From Asparagopsis taxiformis (Eukaryota > Rhodophyta > Florideophyceae > Bonnemaisoniales > Bonnemaisoniaceae): DNA of 64,000 nucleotides. The first letter of the stretch is position 1; each line of letters starts with the position of its first letter. The stretch covers positions 20,781 to 84,780 of the forward strand of contig JALQPE010001904.1 of NCBI GenBank assembly GCA_030407315.1. Reading direction: 5' to 3'. Position numbers and translations under genes: made by a program. Shown here piece by piece: positions 46,236-57,222 of this stretch. The notes beneath the pieces were generated by a model. That model searched no databases. It worked only from the letters and a program-made list of their open reading frames with translations, and was not told where the DNA came from.

Positions 46236-46379
46236 GAATAGGGAATACATATCTGGTCAGAATAGGAAATAAATACCTGGTTAGAATAGGAAATACGTAT
46301 CCAGCCAGAATACGGAATATGTATCCAGCCAGAATACGAAATACGTATCCAGCCAGAATACAAAATACCTGTCAGCATA
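46236..46379 (+). repeat. 24-bp minisatellite, six copies
   Basis: Units of the type GAATACGAAATACGTATCCAGCCA start at 46236, 46260, 46284, 46308, 46332 and 46356. Being a multiple of three it gives repeating 8-residue translations on both strands, which explains the long frames here. I do not call the 250-codon plus-strand frame a gene, though the region to 46909 stays open. Confidence 0.9.
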
Positions 46380-47237
46380 TCGTCGATCACCCATCTCCCT
46401 CACTATCGCGTTCTCCCTACCTTCCGAACGCCATGCACCACCATCCGCACATACTTCAAGAACCCTCACGACCTAGATTACAAAAATCCGCTCCTTCCCA
46501 ATTCCATCCCCGCTTTCCTCGACACCACCCCAGCCCATTAAATCATCAAGACATCAAACATGAACATGGTCAGCAAAATCTTACACCACTTGAAACCCAC
46601 TCTCACTTCTATCGTATGCCCGAAAATATACACATACCAGAAACACCTCACAGCTTCATTCCCCATCTTCCTACATCCCTTCTTCACTTTCCTTCAGTCC
46701 TGCCGTTCCTGCTTCACCACTCCTGCATCACTTACACAACATCAAAATCAACCACAACAGTCAGATTCAAAAGCAACGCTTACCACGACAGATATCCTAG
46801 AAACTCCCTTACTTACCTCTCCGAGAGGATGAGTGAATCATCCATCCTAAACACTGATTTCGGTATGCACAGAATGTACTTTCGAAACCAGAATCTGAAA
46901 ATTTTTTGATGTTGATTGACTAATCATAAGTTGATTGAATTGTGGCCAATGAGACGAAGACATTGACTGACTGAGTGGTATTGTGCTGACAGTTTCAAGT
47001 ATAACCCCACGTGTCCAGCAGTTAGCGAAACACATACACAGACGTCCGTCTCTGTGCAGCGGTCAATTTTTATGCCGCACAACGCAACGCGTCGACTAAA
47101 GTACAATGCAAACCGACGCATCATCGGAATACATTTTGCATCGATCCCGACCATATCAACTGCACAACAATCATGTTAAAACGATGCCAAACCGACGAAA
47201 GCAACGCCGCGTTATCGTTGGCTAGCGTGCAAGCACC

Positions 47238-48890
47238 ATGTTTTCCATCGCGGAAAGACTACAGCGGTACAGTTGTCCCGGCGACAATCTGCGCGTCGCA
47301 ACCGACATGTACGCCGCCGAGCAATTGTACGAGCGCTGCGTCGAGGAGCACAACCACATCGGAGCCATGTATCGTCTCGCAACCATTCTACGCGTCTCCG
47401 AAAACATGCACGACGGCCGACGCCCCATGCAACTGTCCCAACGCTGCGTCGATGAAGGCAACCATCCCGGCGCCATGTTCGATCTGGCACGCATGTATTC
47501 CGACGGTAAGTTCTCCGAGCAGGATTTCGTACGAGCCGTCGATCTGTATCAACGCGCCATACAACTAGACAACGACGTGTGCGCGATGTTCGAGCTGGCA
47601 ATGATCTATGACGTCGGCGAGAAAGACGTTCCAATGGACGTCTTGCGCGCGATGAACTATTATCAAATGAGCATTGACGTCGGCCAGCATCTGGAGCCAA
47701 TGTTCTGGCTCGCTCGATTACTCATCTCCGATATCATGCGGCCGAAACGCGATGTGTCGCGCTCAAAGCGTCTGTTCACCATGTATGTCGAGCGATGTGA
47801 AGAGACGATGCCGATTATCGAGATGTGCAACGAGCTGATGTACGGATCGTCCAATCTCCCACGAGACGCCGCACTAGCCGCGTGCTTGCTACAGGCATGC
47901 GTGGAACGATGGGACGAGTGTGATGCAATGATACCACTCGCGGAAATCCTTCTGAGCGGCGCTTCCGTTGTCGCCAGAGACGCCACGCGTGCGATACGTC
48001 TATGTGAACGAGCCGCCAGTGTTCGCTGGGAGTATTCACTATCAACGGCTGTGTTGGCGCGCAAAATCGCCTATGGATCATCGCAGATTCAGGCCAATGT
48101 GCAGCTCGCTGTGTATCTGTGTCAGATGAGTATTGCGAGGGGGAACGATGCGGCCGCTATGCTTACATTGTCTGAACTGCTGTTAAAGGGCGCTCCGGGC
48201 GTGGAAAAGGACGTGGATTGTGCGATGAATTTGGTGGATAGAGCTTTCGGAAGTGATTGTGTCAAGTTTCAGATGTCCAAGATTATACAGCTTGCAAACG
48301 ATATGGCACATGGAAAGGGCGGAATGGCGAGGAATCCGTCGTTTGCCGTTTTGTTGTTGGAGAAATGCATGAATATGAAGGATTTCAAATCTGAATCGAC
48401 ACTGGCTCTTGCGGATGTCGTGCTTCAAACGAAAGCAGTTTTGGATATTGAGCGGGGCATTCAACTATGTCGTCAGTTGGTTGGTTTGGAATCATATTGT
48501 GAAAAGCTCGAGGATCTTGCAGAGTCGATTGAATTTAGCGATGCGGGTAATGGTGCGCTCGTGATGCGTCTGTTGGAACTGTTCATCGACAGTAAACATG
48601 GCGCAGCCGCTATGGTTACACTTGCGGAATATCTCATCACTGGAGATATGGGCATTGCAAAGGACAGTGAACGTGCCGTATGGCTCTGTGAACGTGCGTT
48701 GGAGAAGAGCAGGGACTGTAGCGACAAAGTGGTCGGTATCGCAAAACAAATGGATTGTGCGAAATCGTGCAAGCCAACGGACACTGCACTCACGATTCGT
48801 CTATTACAAATCTGCGTCGACAAATCCAACAACACAGAGGCCATCGTCATGCTCGTCAAAATTACTGTGTTCAAACAAAGCGAATCGTAA
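47238..48890 (+). pseudogene. Sel1-like repeat protein, main part
   Basis: 550 codons from the ATG at 47238. The whole length is a run of about 14 units of 36-40 residues with the Sel1 pattern: LYERCVEEHNHIGAMYRLA, LSQRCVDEGNHPGAMFDLARMYSDG, LYQRAIQLDNDVCAMFELAMIYDVG, and so on, i.e. a Cys/Ala helix, a short turn, AM..LA and a Gly. Such solenoids hold protein partners together, often in the ER or in signalling. The unit-like stretch LKRCQTDESNAALSLASV at 47176-47230 is in another frame just upstream, and further units follow after the stop in a third frame, so the present ATG and stop do not mark the original ends. No signal peptide is visible. Confidence 0.7.
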
Positions 48891-49606
48891 CACGGACCAC
48901 GCACTACGGCTGTGCGGCAAACTAATCGATAGCGACGTGTCTTGCGACAGAGCGCTTCATCTCGCGGAGGAAATCGGCAAGGGTACGACGCGCGTCGCCA
49001 AAAACATGCCATTGTCCATAAGAATCTGCGAAATGTGCATGGAGAAATGAGACGATCCATGCGCGATCGAAACTGGCGTGGAAATCATGTGCGGTTCCAC
49101 AGAAGCTAGCGACGTAAATCGCGCAATCCGTCTCTGCGAACGCTATGTAAACAACAACATATGCTGCGAAATCATCTGCATCGCGCAAAAAATCTGCACC
49201 GAAACATCTCAATACGTACACAACCCATCCATATCGCAACGTCTACTAAACGTCTGCCTCAGCGAACGACACGACCTCTCCACCATATTCCTGCTCGCAC
49301 AAATCCTACTGCAAGGCGTACGCGGGGTTGCATGCGACCCCGCGCGCGCCATGCAGCTATGCGCGATGTGCATACGACACGACGTGTCGTACATCGCGCG
49401 GTTGCGACGCTTCGCGGGGCAACTCGGGCGTCAAAGCGGCGACAAGAAGCGTGTACATTTTGCGATCGCGCTGTGCGAGCGGGCGCTCGCGCACGCGGAC
49501 GACACGCGCGTCATGGTGCTTCTGGCCGAGCTGCTGATCCGTCTGGATTGCGAATTGCACGGAAGAAGTGATATTAGAGGCGAAACGACAAGCCGAAGGG
49601 CTTGGT
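48876..49606 (+). pseudogene. Sel1-like repeat protein, frameshifted remainder
   Basis: After the stop at 48890 Sel1 units continue in the next frame: DHALRLCGKLIDSDVSCDRALHLAEEIG (two helices), then a TGA at 49048-49050, then AIRLCERYVNNNICCEII, LLAQILLQGVRGVACDPARAMQLCAM and LCERALAHADDTRVMVLLAELLI. The units and composition match the part before, so this is the same gene with one inserted base and one stop. CpG content rises towards 49300-49500. Confidence 0.65.
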
Positions 49607-49948
49607 AATAGTGCTGTGTTTTATATTGCATCTGATATGTATAATCACGGGTGGAAGGGCGGAGAAACGGCGTCGATTCGTGCTTATCTGGCGACGAATG
49701 CGACGAAGAAAAGAATTTCAGAAGAGTTGAAGACAGTTCATTGGTTTAATCCAGAGGAGTTTGGAGTCAGTCAAGATGCAATGGGCATGTCGAGATTGGT
49801 AGACGCGGCAATGTGCGTGCAGGCGGATCGATTTGTTCATGCACTGCCGTCGAATTTTGGCAGTTGGGTAGCGGGGCAGAGGGCGGGCAAGGGGAAAGCA
49901 GAAACAAAGGTATTGAATTGCATGGATCAAAGCTTCATAGACCGATGA
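49547..49948 (+). pseudogene. Glycosyltransferase-like C-terminal fragment (fucosyltransferase type)
   Basis: A frame different from the Sel1 remainder shows EAKRQAEGLGNSAVFYIASDMY, about 40 residues of mixed sequence, then RLVDAAMCVQADRFVHALPS and NFGSWVAGQR. The order IASD, then a (V/L)D..MC..AD.FV block and a SNFS-like turn recalls the last third of GDP-fucose protein O-fucosyltransferase-like enzymes. It is too short to be an enzyme. Its upstream part is not in the window, and it is fused directly onto Sel1 sequence, so a rearrangement joined two gene pieces. Identification is by eye. Confidence 0.4.
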
Positions 49949-50594
49949 AGTAGCGCGGTTGGGTGGATGACAATCAACATTTTTGCAATGGCGGTCGGTT
50001 GAATTTTCCATCGACAGCATGGTTGCGAAATATATACTGAGCGGAGATCAGCGACATTATGGTTCCTGCACGGGCACTAGAGTTGGGATGTGGTCTCATT
50101 ACATGGACATCCTGACTCCTCACGTTTCCTCTTCGCAGCATGTCTAACATTGCTGCTGCGCAACTGCTATCTACACCACTTTTTATTGTTCAATTTCGGG
50201 ATAAAGCTGGTATACTTAGCGTACTGCGGTTACCACACAAGTCACACTGGACATGTGGGCTAATAGTCTAAGCCTAAGTAAAGTTGCGAATACGGTACTT
50301 CTGAGGACATGCTACACTACCATAATATATTAGGGTGTATGGGTATCTAGGAATGGGAATCTACTGGTGGATTGCGAGCTAAGACCTGCCTGCTCTGGCA
50401 AACAGAATTTCGGTGCATCAGATTCGCGCGCGCGAAGCGCGCGCCAGCGCGTAAAGGGAACTTGTACCAACACATAACCTTTCCTATACAAATGTAGCTT
50501 TGACCGGCACTTAATTAATCCACTCAAACACGTAGCCTCCATTTCCTCTCTCTCCCTTTATTCTATTCATAGCCGTGACTACATCTGTAATATG

Positions 50595-52498
50595 CTATTC
50601 CATGTAGTGAGCTCCGAGGGTAACCAGAAATCCCATGAACGAAACTTGCACAAGTAGTGGTCGTAACGCATATAGTTCAGTTCTTGCACCCTTGGTATAA
50701 CCGTAGCAGTTCTCGATCACATGTATTCCATCATTTGTAACAGCCTCTGTTGATAGTTTTGCATACATTGCGGACGTGTCCCGGAATTGATCTGCTTCAC
50801 GCTCAATTTGCAATCTCCAAGTCGACTGGTCGGACGATGTCAGAGCATAACAGCGGCATTCTAATATGGTGCTATTATTTTCTCGATGTCTTGCGATCAG
50901 GCAAGTCATGCTTCCGACTAGTTGTTGCAGAGCATTGCCGATTTCGTTGAGAATATCCTCAGGGAAAACAAGCCCTAGCTCCAGCGAAGAAGCAAATCGA
51001 GGCACGCTAATGTCTTAATATCCAATTCCGTAGCAGCTAGACATGCACGCATTTCTAGCTTCGCAAGATCCCGAGCAAATCGCCATGAAAGTACGGAACG
51101 CGTCTGCAGCAAGATCATATCGACCCAGATCTCTTAGCTGCACAGCAGATAGCTGGGCAACCTTCTGCGGAATATGATGGAGATGCGAAAGATGCAGTGT
51201 TGACGAATAGTGTGCATCGGAATTGTACAATGGATGAGCAGGGTGTGGGTCGGTAGATTCGGTGTAAGCGGGCATGAGTTTTGAGCTTGTGGTATAATTA
51301 GGACGCGAATAGCCCGAGATGGCATATCGTTGGGTTGCACAAGCGCATGTGTGTCTGTGAAGTGCAACGCGGCAGTCTAGATTATCTGTGATGTTGAAGT
51401 TGTGAAGCGGAGCGGGTGCAAACGTGTGTTGAGGAGTAGTAAGTGATTGCTGCTGATTGTAGACTCTGACGACATTGGAAGGGCATGATCAAGTAGCGCA
51501 GAGCTATGGGTCCGAGAAAATTGAACTTGTCCTTGAGCTGCAGGACTGCGCCTTTCTTCAGAACCGTTTTGCGCATACTGTTTTGGAGCCTCAGTTTCCG
51601 CAGATATTTGACTCTGATTTCCACTAGTAGTACCTTTTTCAAAATACAATGGAGAGTCTGTAGACTCTCCAAACAGAGCGTCTACCGGCAATTTTTAGTT
51701 CATAGTCGGTAGCGTTGCTTAGACTCTCACATTGCAGCTTTTGTGCATAGAGCTGTGGTTGGTACTCAGAATTCGGGTGATGCCCAGCATGTAATTCATT
51801 CGCCAGAGATGGTTGATAAGAAAGCGGACCGTGCTCCCTTCCCAGAGCTGTTCCAAACAGTCCTTGTAAATGCAGCCGTGATATTTTCTTAGGGTCTCTT
51901 CCCAGGGATTCAGGTTGCTGACTAGAGCTTAAACAGTATGCAATGAGCTGAGACATTTTTTGTCGTGCAGCAGCATGTTACCTTGCCAGTTCTAGTAGAT
52001 CGGATCGCCTGAGCGACACCACAGAAGCTTGCAGCGTATGAGTACCAGATTTTCTGGCAGGATAAGGCAGTTCCCAGTCGAGCCGATGTATTCATAGATG
52101 CAACCGCGAGTTAGTAGGGCGCGGAGAGTTTGTCTTGTTTGCATACCACCTCGCAAATTTTGCGAAGCTGAGGACTCTGCAAACTTCCGTTGCTCCAGCA
52201 CATTGTAGTGAATCGTCTGCGCCTTTCGACAGCGGTTTGATGGGCTATGCATCGGTAATTGATTTGTCTGAAAATTCTTTTGCACATTGTTTGGTTGAGG
52301 AGCCACTTGGTTTTGCTGCATTCGCTTTATCAACACGCTTGCCTGTGGTTCTTTCAGTATCAGCAGGGAGTTTGTCAAATGTTGTTGATGCGCTAGCCGG
52401 GCTTCTTGTGGCTGTACATTTTGCTGACCGACAGGACTTGATTGTGGTTGAACCATTCTAGTACCATGCTGCTGCGAGAAGCTTCTATTCTGCGACAT
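50595..52498 (-). pseudogene. Glutamine-rich protein, decayed
   Basis: The upstream block 52498-51992 (ATG, MSQNRSFSQQHG) is rich in Gln, Pro and Asn. Blocks 51956-51639, 51691-51377, 51275-51015 and 51005-50595 follow on the same strand in alternating frames; the last two are one frame with a TAA at 51015. The C-terminal blocks look like folded helical protein (VAQLSAVQLRDLGRYDLAADAF, and later ILNEIGNALQQLVGSMTCL). Introns may explain some steps, but the stop inside a good frame indicates decay. A transcription-coactivator-like layout is possible; no domain was recognised. Confidence 0.4.
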
Positions 52499-54234
52499 CT
52501 GTTACGCATTTCATGCGTAATGAATGAAGGATTGACTGACGGTTGATAGCGGCTCCGGATGAGTTCTGGCTGGAGTAGTATTCAAATGAAGCCAGAGGTT
52601 CACATGAAGGCGGAAGTCCACATCAGTACGTTTGGTTGTGGGCGAGCGACGGAGGTCTATTTTGCTTCTACGCTTTTGGCTTTTGGCAGCGACGCGCGAA
52701 AGCGATGCTGCGCCCCGTATCGTATGCACGCTTAGTAAGCGCTTATGGGTAGCAGACTGTGCAATTTTCAAGTGAATTCCAACGAGTCCGCCAGTCGTTA
52801 CACAGCCTCCCCTTCCACTTCTGTCCGATAGGAGCCCCCATGTACATCACGTTTTCGCCGAGCAGTTTAGTGTTGGCTTTTAATGTATTCCAGTTGGACA
52901 GAGGCAGTTGCTGTAGCAACGCGCTGGATGTATTCATGGTACAGACCTTATGCAAGATCAGCATGTGAGTGTCCGTCAATTAAAAGATCCAGTTGAGGAA
53001 TTGCTCTGCACAACTCGATCACTGAGGTGATTTACTGCGATGACGGGGCAGATGCAGCCAATGGTTGAGAGCATTAAGTGGTTCAACACGCAAATGAAAT
53101 CGTCATTAATCAAGCCCGTCGACGGATGAAACGCGCGAAAAAATTGTTAGCAGTGCCACAATTTTGATAACGCATAGACTCAGAGCGTGATCGCAACGAT
53201 GCGCCCAGAATCCGTGAGGGGGAAATGGATGAGTAGGAATGTGTATCGGGATTCAGAGTCGCAGATCGATATTGTTAGAAGTAGGAAAGAACAAACCGTC
53301 AATGATAGAGAAGGGAGCGCGCAAACCATACTTTGATGAATGCGAGCGGAAGGAGGTTGGTACATCATCTCGTGGATATTGTGGAGGGAGGTGTTGAAGA
53401 GTGTGCGTCGACGTTCTGACACATTGCGAGAGACCCTTAATAGTAATCAAAACTTGTAAATATAAAAATGTGCACCACGTGGCGCCATATGCAATTGTAT
53501 GGAAAAATGTGCGTTCATCTCTCGCTTCGCTGCCTCAACTGGCCTTGCGTGCTTACTGAAAGCTCAGACCACTGGTTCCCATCGTCCTCGAGCCCGACTC
53601 GTCATCTTTGCTCTCCATATTATCACCCTTTCTTGATCCTCTCCTCTACATTGCAATTCGTCTGGTGAAACCGCACACAACGGAACATGCCACCAGACCT
53701 AGACCTGGACTGCAACCCTGCCCATCCTCTTCCCTATTTCCCAACTCACGAGCACTACCCTCAATCCTCGATGAACTAGATGCGCCAGCACACCACGATG
53801 GTGGCAATGGTCTGTGCGAGTCCTAAACCAGTCCTCCCGTCCGCCCTGACGTGACTTCCCTTGGAATGCGTCTCATGTTACTCGCATTCAACGCACAAAT
53901 TCATCCTCTAACGCTTCTCCGCGACCAAGACGCACCAAATCGCGACAATGTACTTCGCGTTCGTTGCGCGTGGTGTCGGCACTTTCTCGCCCATCGCGAC
54001 GCGTCACAATCGCGCTTTCGTCACCACGTACCACAAAGCCCCCGCATCCTTCAACGCCCTTTTCTGCGTGCGATCCCTGGGTGTGAACATTCCGCGCATA
54101 TTCATGAATAGCACCTTATTTACTACGTTCAGTTTGCCATGAACTGTTCCAATAGCGATGCGTTCGCCAGACAACAATTGCATGCATCAATGCATGTCAA
54201 ATTTGACACACAATAGAATGGTCTCCGCAATATA
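52499..54234. other. Intergenic, nothing recognised
   Basis: Short frames on both strands with no recognisable content. Pyrimidine-rich at 53500-53830. Confidence 0.4.
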
Positions 54235-54801
54235 TTAGACTTCGCTCGCAACGGTTCTCAACGTGGCATCATTATGTTTGATGTTATGGTCACTTAGCTT
54301 CTTGAGATTACATATGACCAATTTGAACGGCTCTTGACATTCAATAATTGTTGATCTTCTGAATCCAACGATAGTCAGTGCCCAGTTGCATCGCCTCATC
54401 TGTCCTATCCGTACAAACAAGAGGCCATAAGACGTTTTCCTCCACGTAACATTCAGCGATTTCATTGTCGCATCGTGTCTATTGAATATCGTAATCCTGC
54501 GTATTCTTAAACTCCTCTCCATTACTCTCCAGCATTCGACCATACCACGTGAATATCTGCGTCTACTTTCTCGCCAACCTTCGCCTACATCAAGCACCAG
54601 GTCATGAACGCCCAATCCGTACCACTTACTACCCGCACCGCCCACCTCCCTATCAGTGGTCACTAGGCAGTTGTTCTCCAGCATGCCTACAATCGCCTTG
54701 ATCTCTTCCTTGCACACGCACCATATCCTCCGCAGTGTGTCCATGGGAATGTCGGTTCGTCTCCTCACGACGTAACAATGAGCGGAACACGTCGGGTGCA
54801 C
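54235..54801 (-). pseudogene. NB-ARC-type ATPase fragment, winged-helix end
   Basis: A 188-residue frame starting at a non-ATG codon. It contains TDIPMDTLRRIW, then a helix EEIKAIVGMLENNCLV, a short charged strand and WYGLGVHDLVLDV. This is the order of the winged-helix part of NB-ARC proteins: (I/V)P...L..LW, a helix ending in .L...SL(V/L), then Y.(L)HDL..D. NB-ARC ATPases act as switch modules in innate-immune-like signalling, and red algae encode them with TPR or WD repeats. The P-loop and Walker B parts upstream are missing, and what follows HDL is unlike TPRs. Probably a relic. Confidence 0.45.
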
Positions 54802-54961
54802 TTAGTTGTCTGCAGTGCAGATAGACGCACAGTGTGACTCTGAGTGTAGCTACCGGAACAGGTGGGAAGGAAATAGACACGTTTTATCGTTTGAATTGTA
54901 TTCAGTATATAGAAGGGATAGAAGATGAGATATTTTCTTTCTTTGTCTCATGCGAAAGTTA

Positions 54962-56176
54962 CTATTTGTCCATAGTGAATCGTAGCAGACCTTCTTTGAT
55001 ACGTGTTATGTCCTCTGCAAGAATTGTTTTGTCATCAGACAAGTTTTTGAATGTCGTTAGTATAGACGATGCGGCAATTTCCGATGTCCAGGGAGAATCT
55101 GCTCCACTGTTTGTGAGCCTATTAAGATTTTTGTACTTGCTTTTGTACGTATCGTCTCCCTCTCTTCCGTACCACGCAACAATCAATCCCGAAAATGATT
55201 TGTTTTCAGTATGATGAGAAACAATTCTGGCTAGCCAGAATGGTTCTTTTGAATCACATTGGTCTCCAACTACGGCCACGAAGTGGTCTCTGATGTATAC
55301 ATGATCCATGAAATTACTTTCAAGAGTTGTCTGCACAATAGGATGTGCTAATGAGTCACTATTTGGTGGAGTGCAGACTGTTATTGGTCGTATCATTGTC
55401 CTCATTGAGCGCTGGTGACGACTTCCAGTTGTCAAAGATGGAATACCTCTCCTACGACCCTGCATCCATCTCGAAAATCGAAATGCGACACTCAAAAACT
55501 CATAACAGACTTCTAGACCCTGATACACCAGAACTTTTTCCCCTTTTCTATTCAAAGCTGCCATTTTGTTCAAAGCATTTCCACGCACGTCCTCGCTTCC
55601 GCGTAGTAAAACCTTTGCGTCTTCTCTTAGCTTTTGTAAGTCCATCTTAGCAAAGCAGCTCTGGCCACCGCGAGGAGAACAGCACTTCCAGTTTTTCGGA
55701 TCATTGGAGAGTAAATCCTGCAGTCTTCTTTTCCGATTTGTAAGGACATTGGCTGGGGTCTTTCGGTGACGATCAATATTCCGTTTTGTAACGATGTGCG
55801 CAGTCACCGGTACGGTTGACCTAACAGCGGGGTGATTTGGATTTACAAGCGCAATGGGAGATGTGGGACGTACTGGGCTTGGTGAGGGCGGCGCGGAAGG
55901 TGCTGGAGAAGGAAATATGTGCTCTGAAATTGTACGTGATGAGGATGCCGCCTCAGAATTTGGTGTTCGATGTCCAGGTGATGAATCTCGGATATTTTGG
56001 GTCAAATTTTGGATTGATTTTCTTGTCAGAAATGACTTCCGTGGAGCTTTTGAGGCAGTTGTTTTCCGAGCTCTGGAAGCAGTATTGCGAGGAGCTTTTG
56101 TGGCCCTCTGCTTCCGAACAAGGTTTTCACGTGCAGATACACTTCTGCGACCTGAGCGTCTTGGTTTTGTCGACAT
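54962..56176 (-). CDS. Core-less relative of the neighbouring transposase (404 aa)
   Basis: An intact frame from the ATG at 56176. Residues 1-80 are strongly basic (Arg/Lys/Ser, KAPRNTASRARKTT), nuclear-signal-like, then a Pro/Ser linker. Residues about 165-245 (CCSPRGGQSCF, then ALNKMAALNRKG, VCYEFLSVAFRFSR) match the start of the transposase at 61148-63812 (KKKCFQNVDL, VCYRFLELCFKFSR). Residues about 295-400 (DHFVAVVGDQCDSKEPFWLARI, LIVAWYGREG, ILAEDITRIKEGL) match its end (NHFVAVNGEGCTAKQPFWLGQI, LIVRWYEVCG). The roughly 450-residue catalytic middle is missing. Loss of the core with an undamaged frame suggests a maintained DNA- or chromatin-binding protein: a repressor, a titrating factor or a domesticated gene. 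It points away from the methyltransferase gene, about 1 kb off. Confidence 0.75.
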   Translation of the reverse strand: MSTKPRRSGRRSVSARENLVRKQRATKAPRNTASRARKTTASKAPRKSFLTRKSIQNLTQNIRDSSPGHRTPNSEAASSSRTISEHIFPSPAPSAPPSPSPVRPTSPIALVNPNHPAVRSTVPVTAHIVTKRNIDRHRKTPANVLTNRKRRLQDLLSNDPKNWKCCSPRGGQSCFAKMDLQKLREDAKVLLRGSEDVRGNALNKMAALNRKGEKVLVYQGLEVCYEFLSVAFRFSRWMQGRRRGIPSLTTGSRHQRSMRTMIRPITVCTPPNSDSLAHPIVQTTLESNFMDHVYIRDHFVAVVGDQCDSKEPFWLARIVSHHTENKSFSGLIVAWYGREGDDTYKSKYKNLNRLTNSGADSPWTSEIAASSILTTFKNLSDDKTILAEDITRIKEGLLRFTMDK

Positions 56177-57222
56177 GTTGTTCTTTCAACGCAATGGATT
56201 AGGATATCGACAAGTTGTTCGATGTTTTCAGCTACCACTTCGACTCGAGGTTGTACAGTTGATAGCTAGTATGCGAAAGGGAATGATTATTAATCCACTC
56301 ATATCGATCTTCCTTTAAATGAAAGTAGTGGTAGTGAGAACCGCGCTGTATATCTAAATTGAATTGTTCTTTACTCTACTTCTAAGTATAGATTCCACCA
56401 CTCCTGTGGAAGGATATTTTACACACTTGCTTAGCTCGGAAACAAATATCATCCGTACAGCCTCATTGACCTATTCACAGATATTGATATTCGGATGAAT
56501 AGCTGGAAGATGTTCCAAACACGTGTCTCCTTAGAACGCATGTGTATGGATAGCAACAGATAATATCTATCATACGTACCCTTCTCAGTGAAGCTGACAG
56601 GTGAATGTATAAGCTGGTTTTGTACTGGTTTTTCTGTAGCGAATCAGATTTTTCAAATTGTGAATCATTTTGACTGTAAATACTACTGTGTATAGATTCA
56701 CCGGGCCAGTAATATGATCATACTGATATTGATGAAATACAAATATTTTGCTCCTCTCATTGACACATATGTGAAACCCTAAATTCAACTGCATAACACC
56801 TGTGGTTCAATTCCTGTGTTACACAGAGGCTTTAGCCACTCTTGTGATCAGCAACCCCTGATATCCTTTAATCAAATAGTCTTTTGTGTATTTACGTTCT
56901 GTTCCGTGCAATTCTGGTGTGTTGTATGATTAGCTGTGGTTGATGAAATAGTAGCGTTTGGAGAAAGAAGAGCTTATCGTCAGAGTTGAGAAGGGATGAC
57001 GTTAACATATTTGAATGGGCCAGGAGATATAGGAATGGATCCAATCAATTATTGGATGAAACTAGTCGTTTCTTAGAACAAAACAAATTACAAAATACTC
57101 CACTTCTGGGTAATGTTGATATTTCCTAGCTAGCCGCCGAGTAAGTATCAGAACTGCCAGATTATCCTCTTGGTTCTTACGGGGATTTGCAAAATTTACT
57201 TGGCTACGAAATTCATTTGGCT
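56177..57222. other. Divergent spacer between core-less relative and ParB-methyltransferase
   Basis: AT-rich, no supported gene. It holds the promoters of two divergent genes if both belong to one unit. No clear shared inverted or direct repeat with 63813-64000 was seen. Confidence 0.45.

Noticed and set aside
45892..46379. CRISPR-like array
   Set aside because: Units are head-to-tail without unique spacers.
46157..46909. 250-codon frame over the 24-bp minisatellite
   Set aside because: Open because the repeat unit is a multiple of three; the rest is His/Pro-rich and unlike a known protein.
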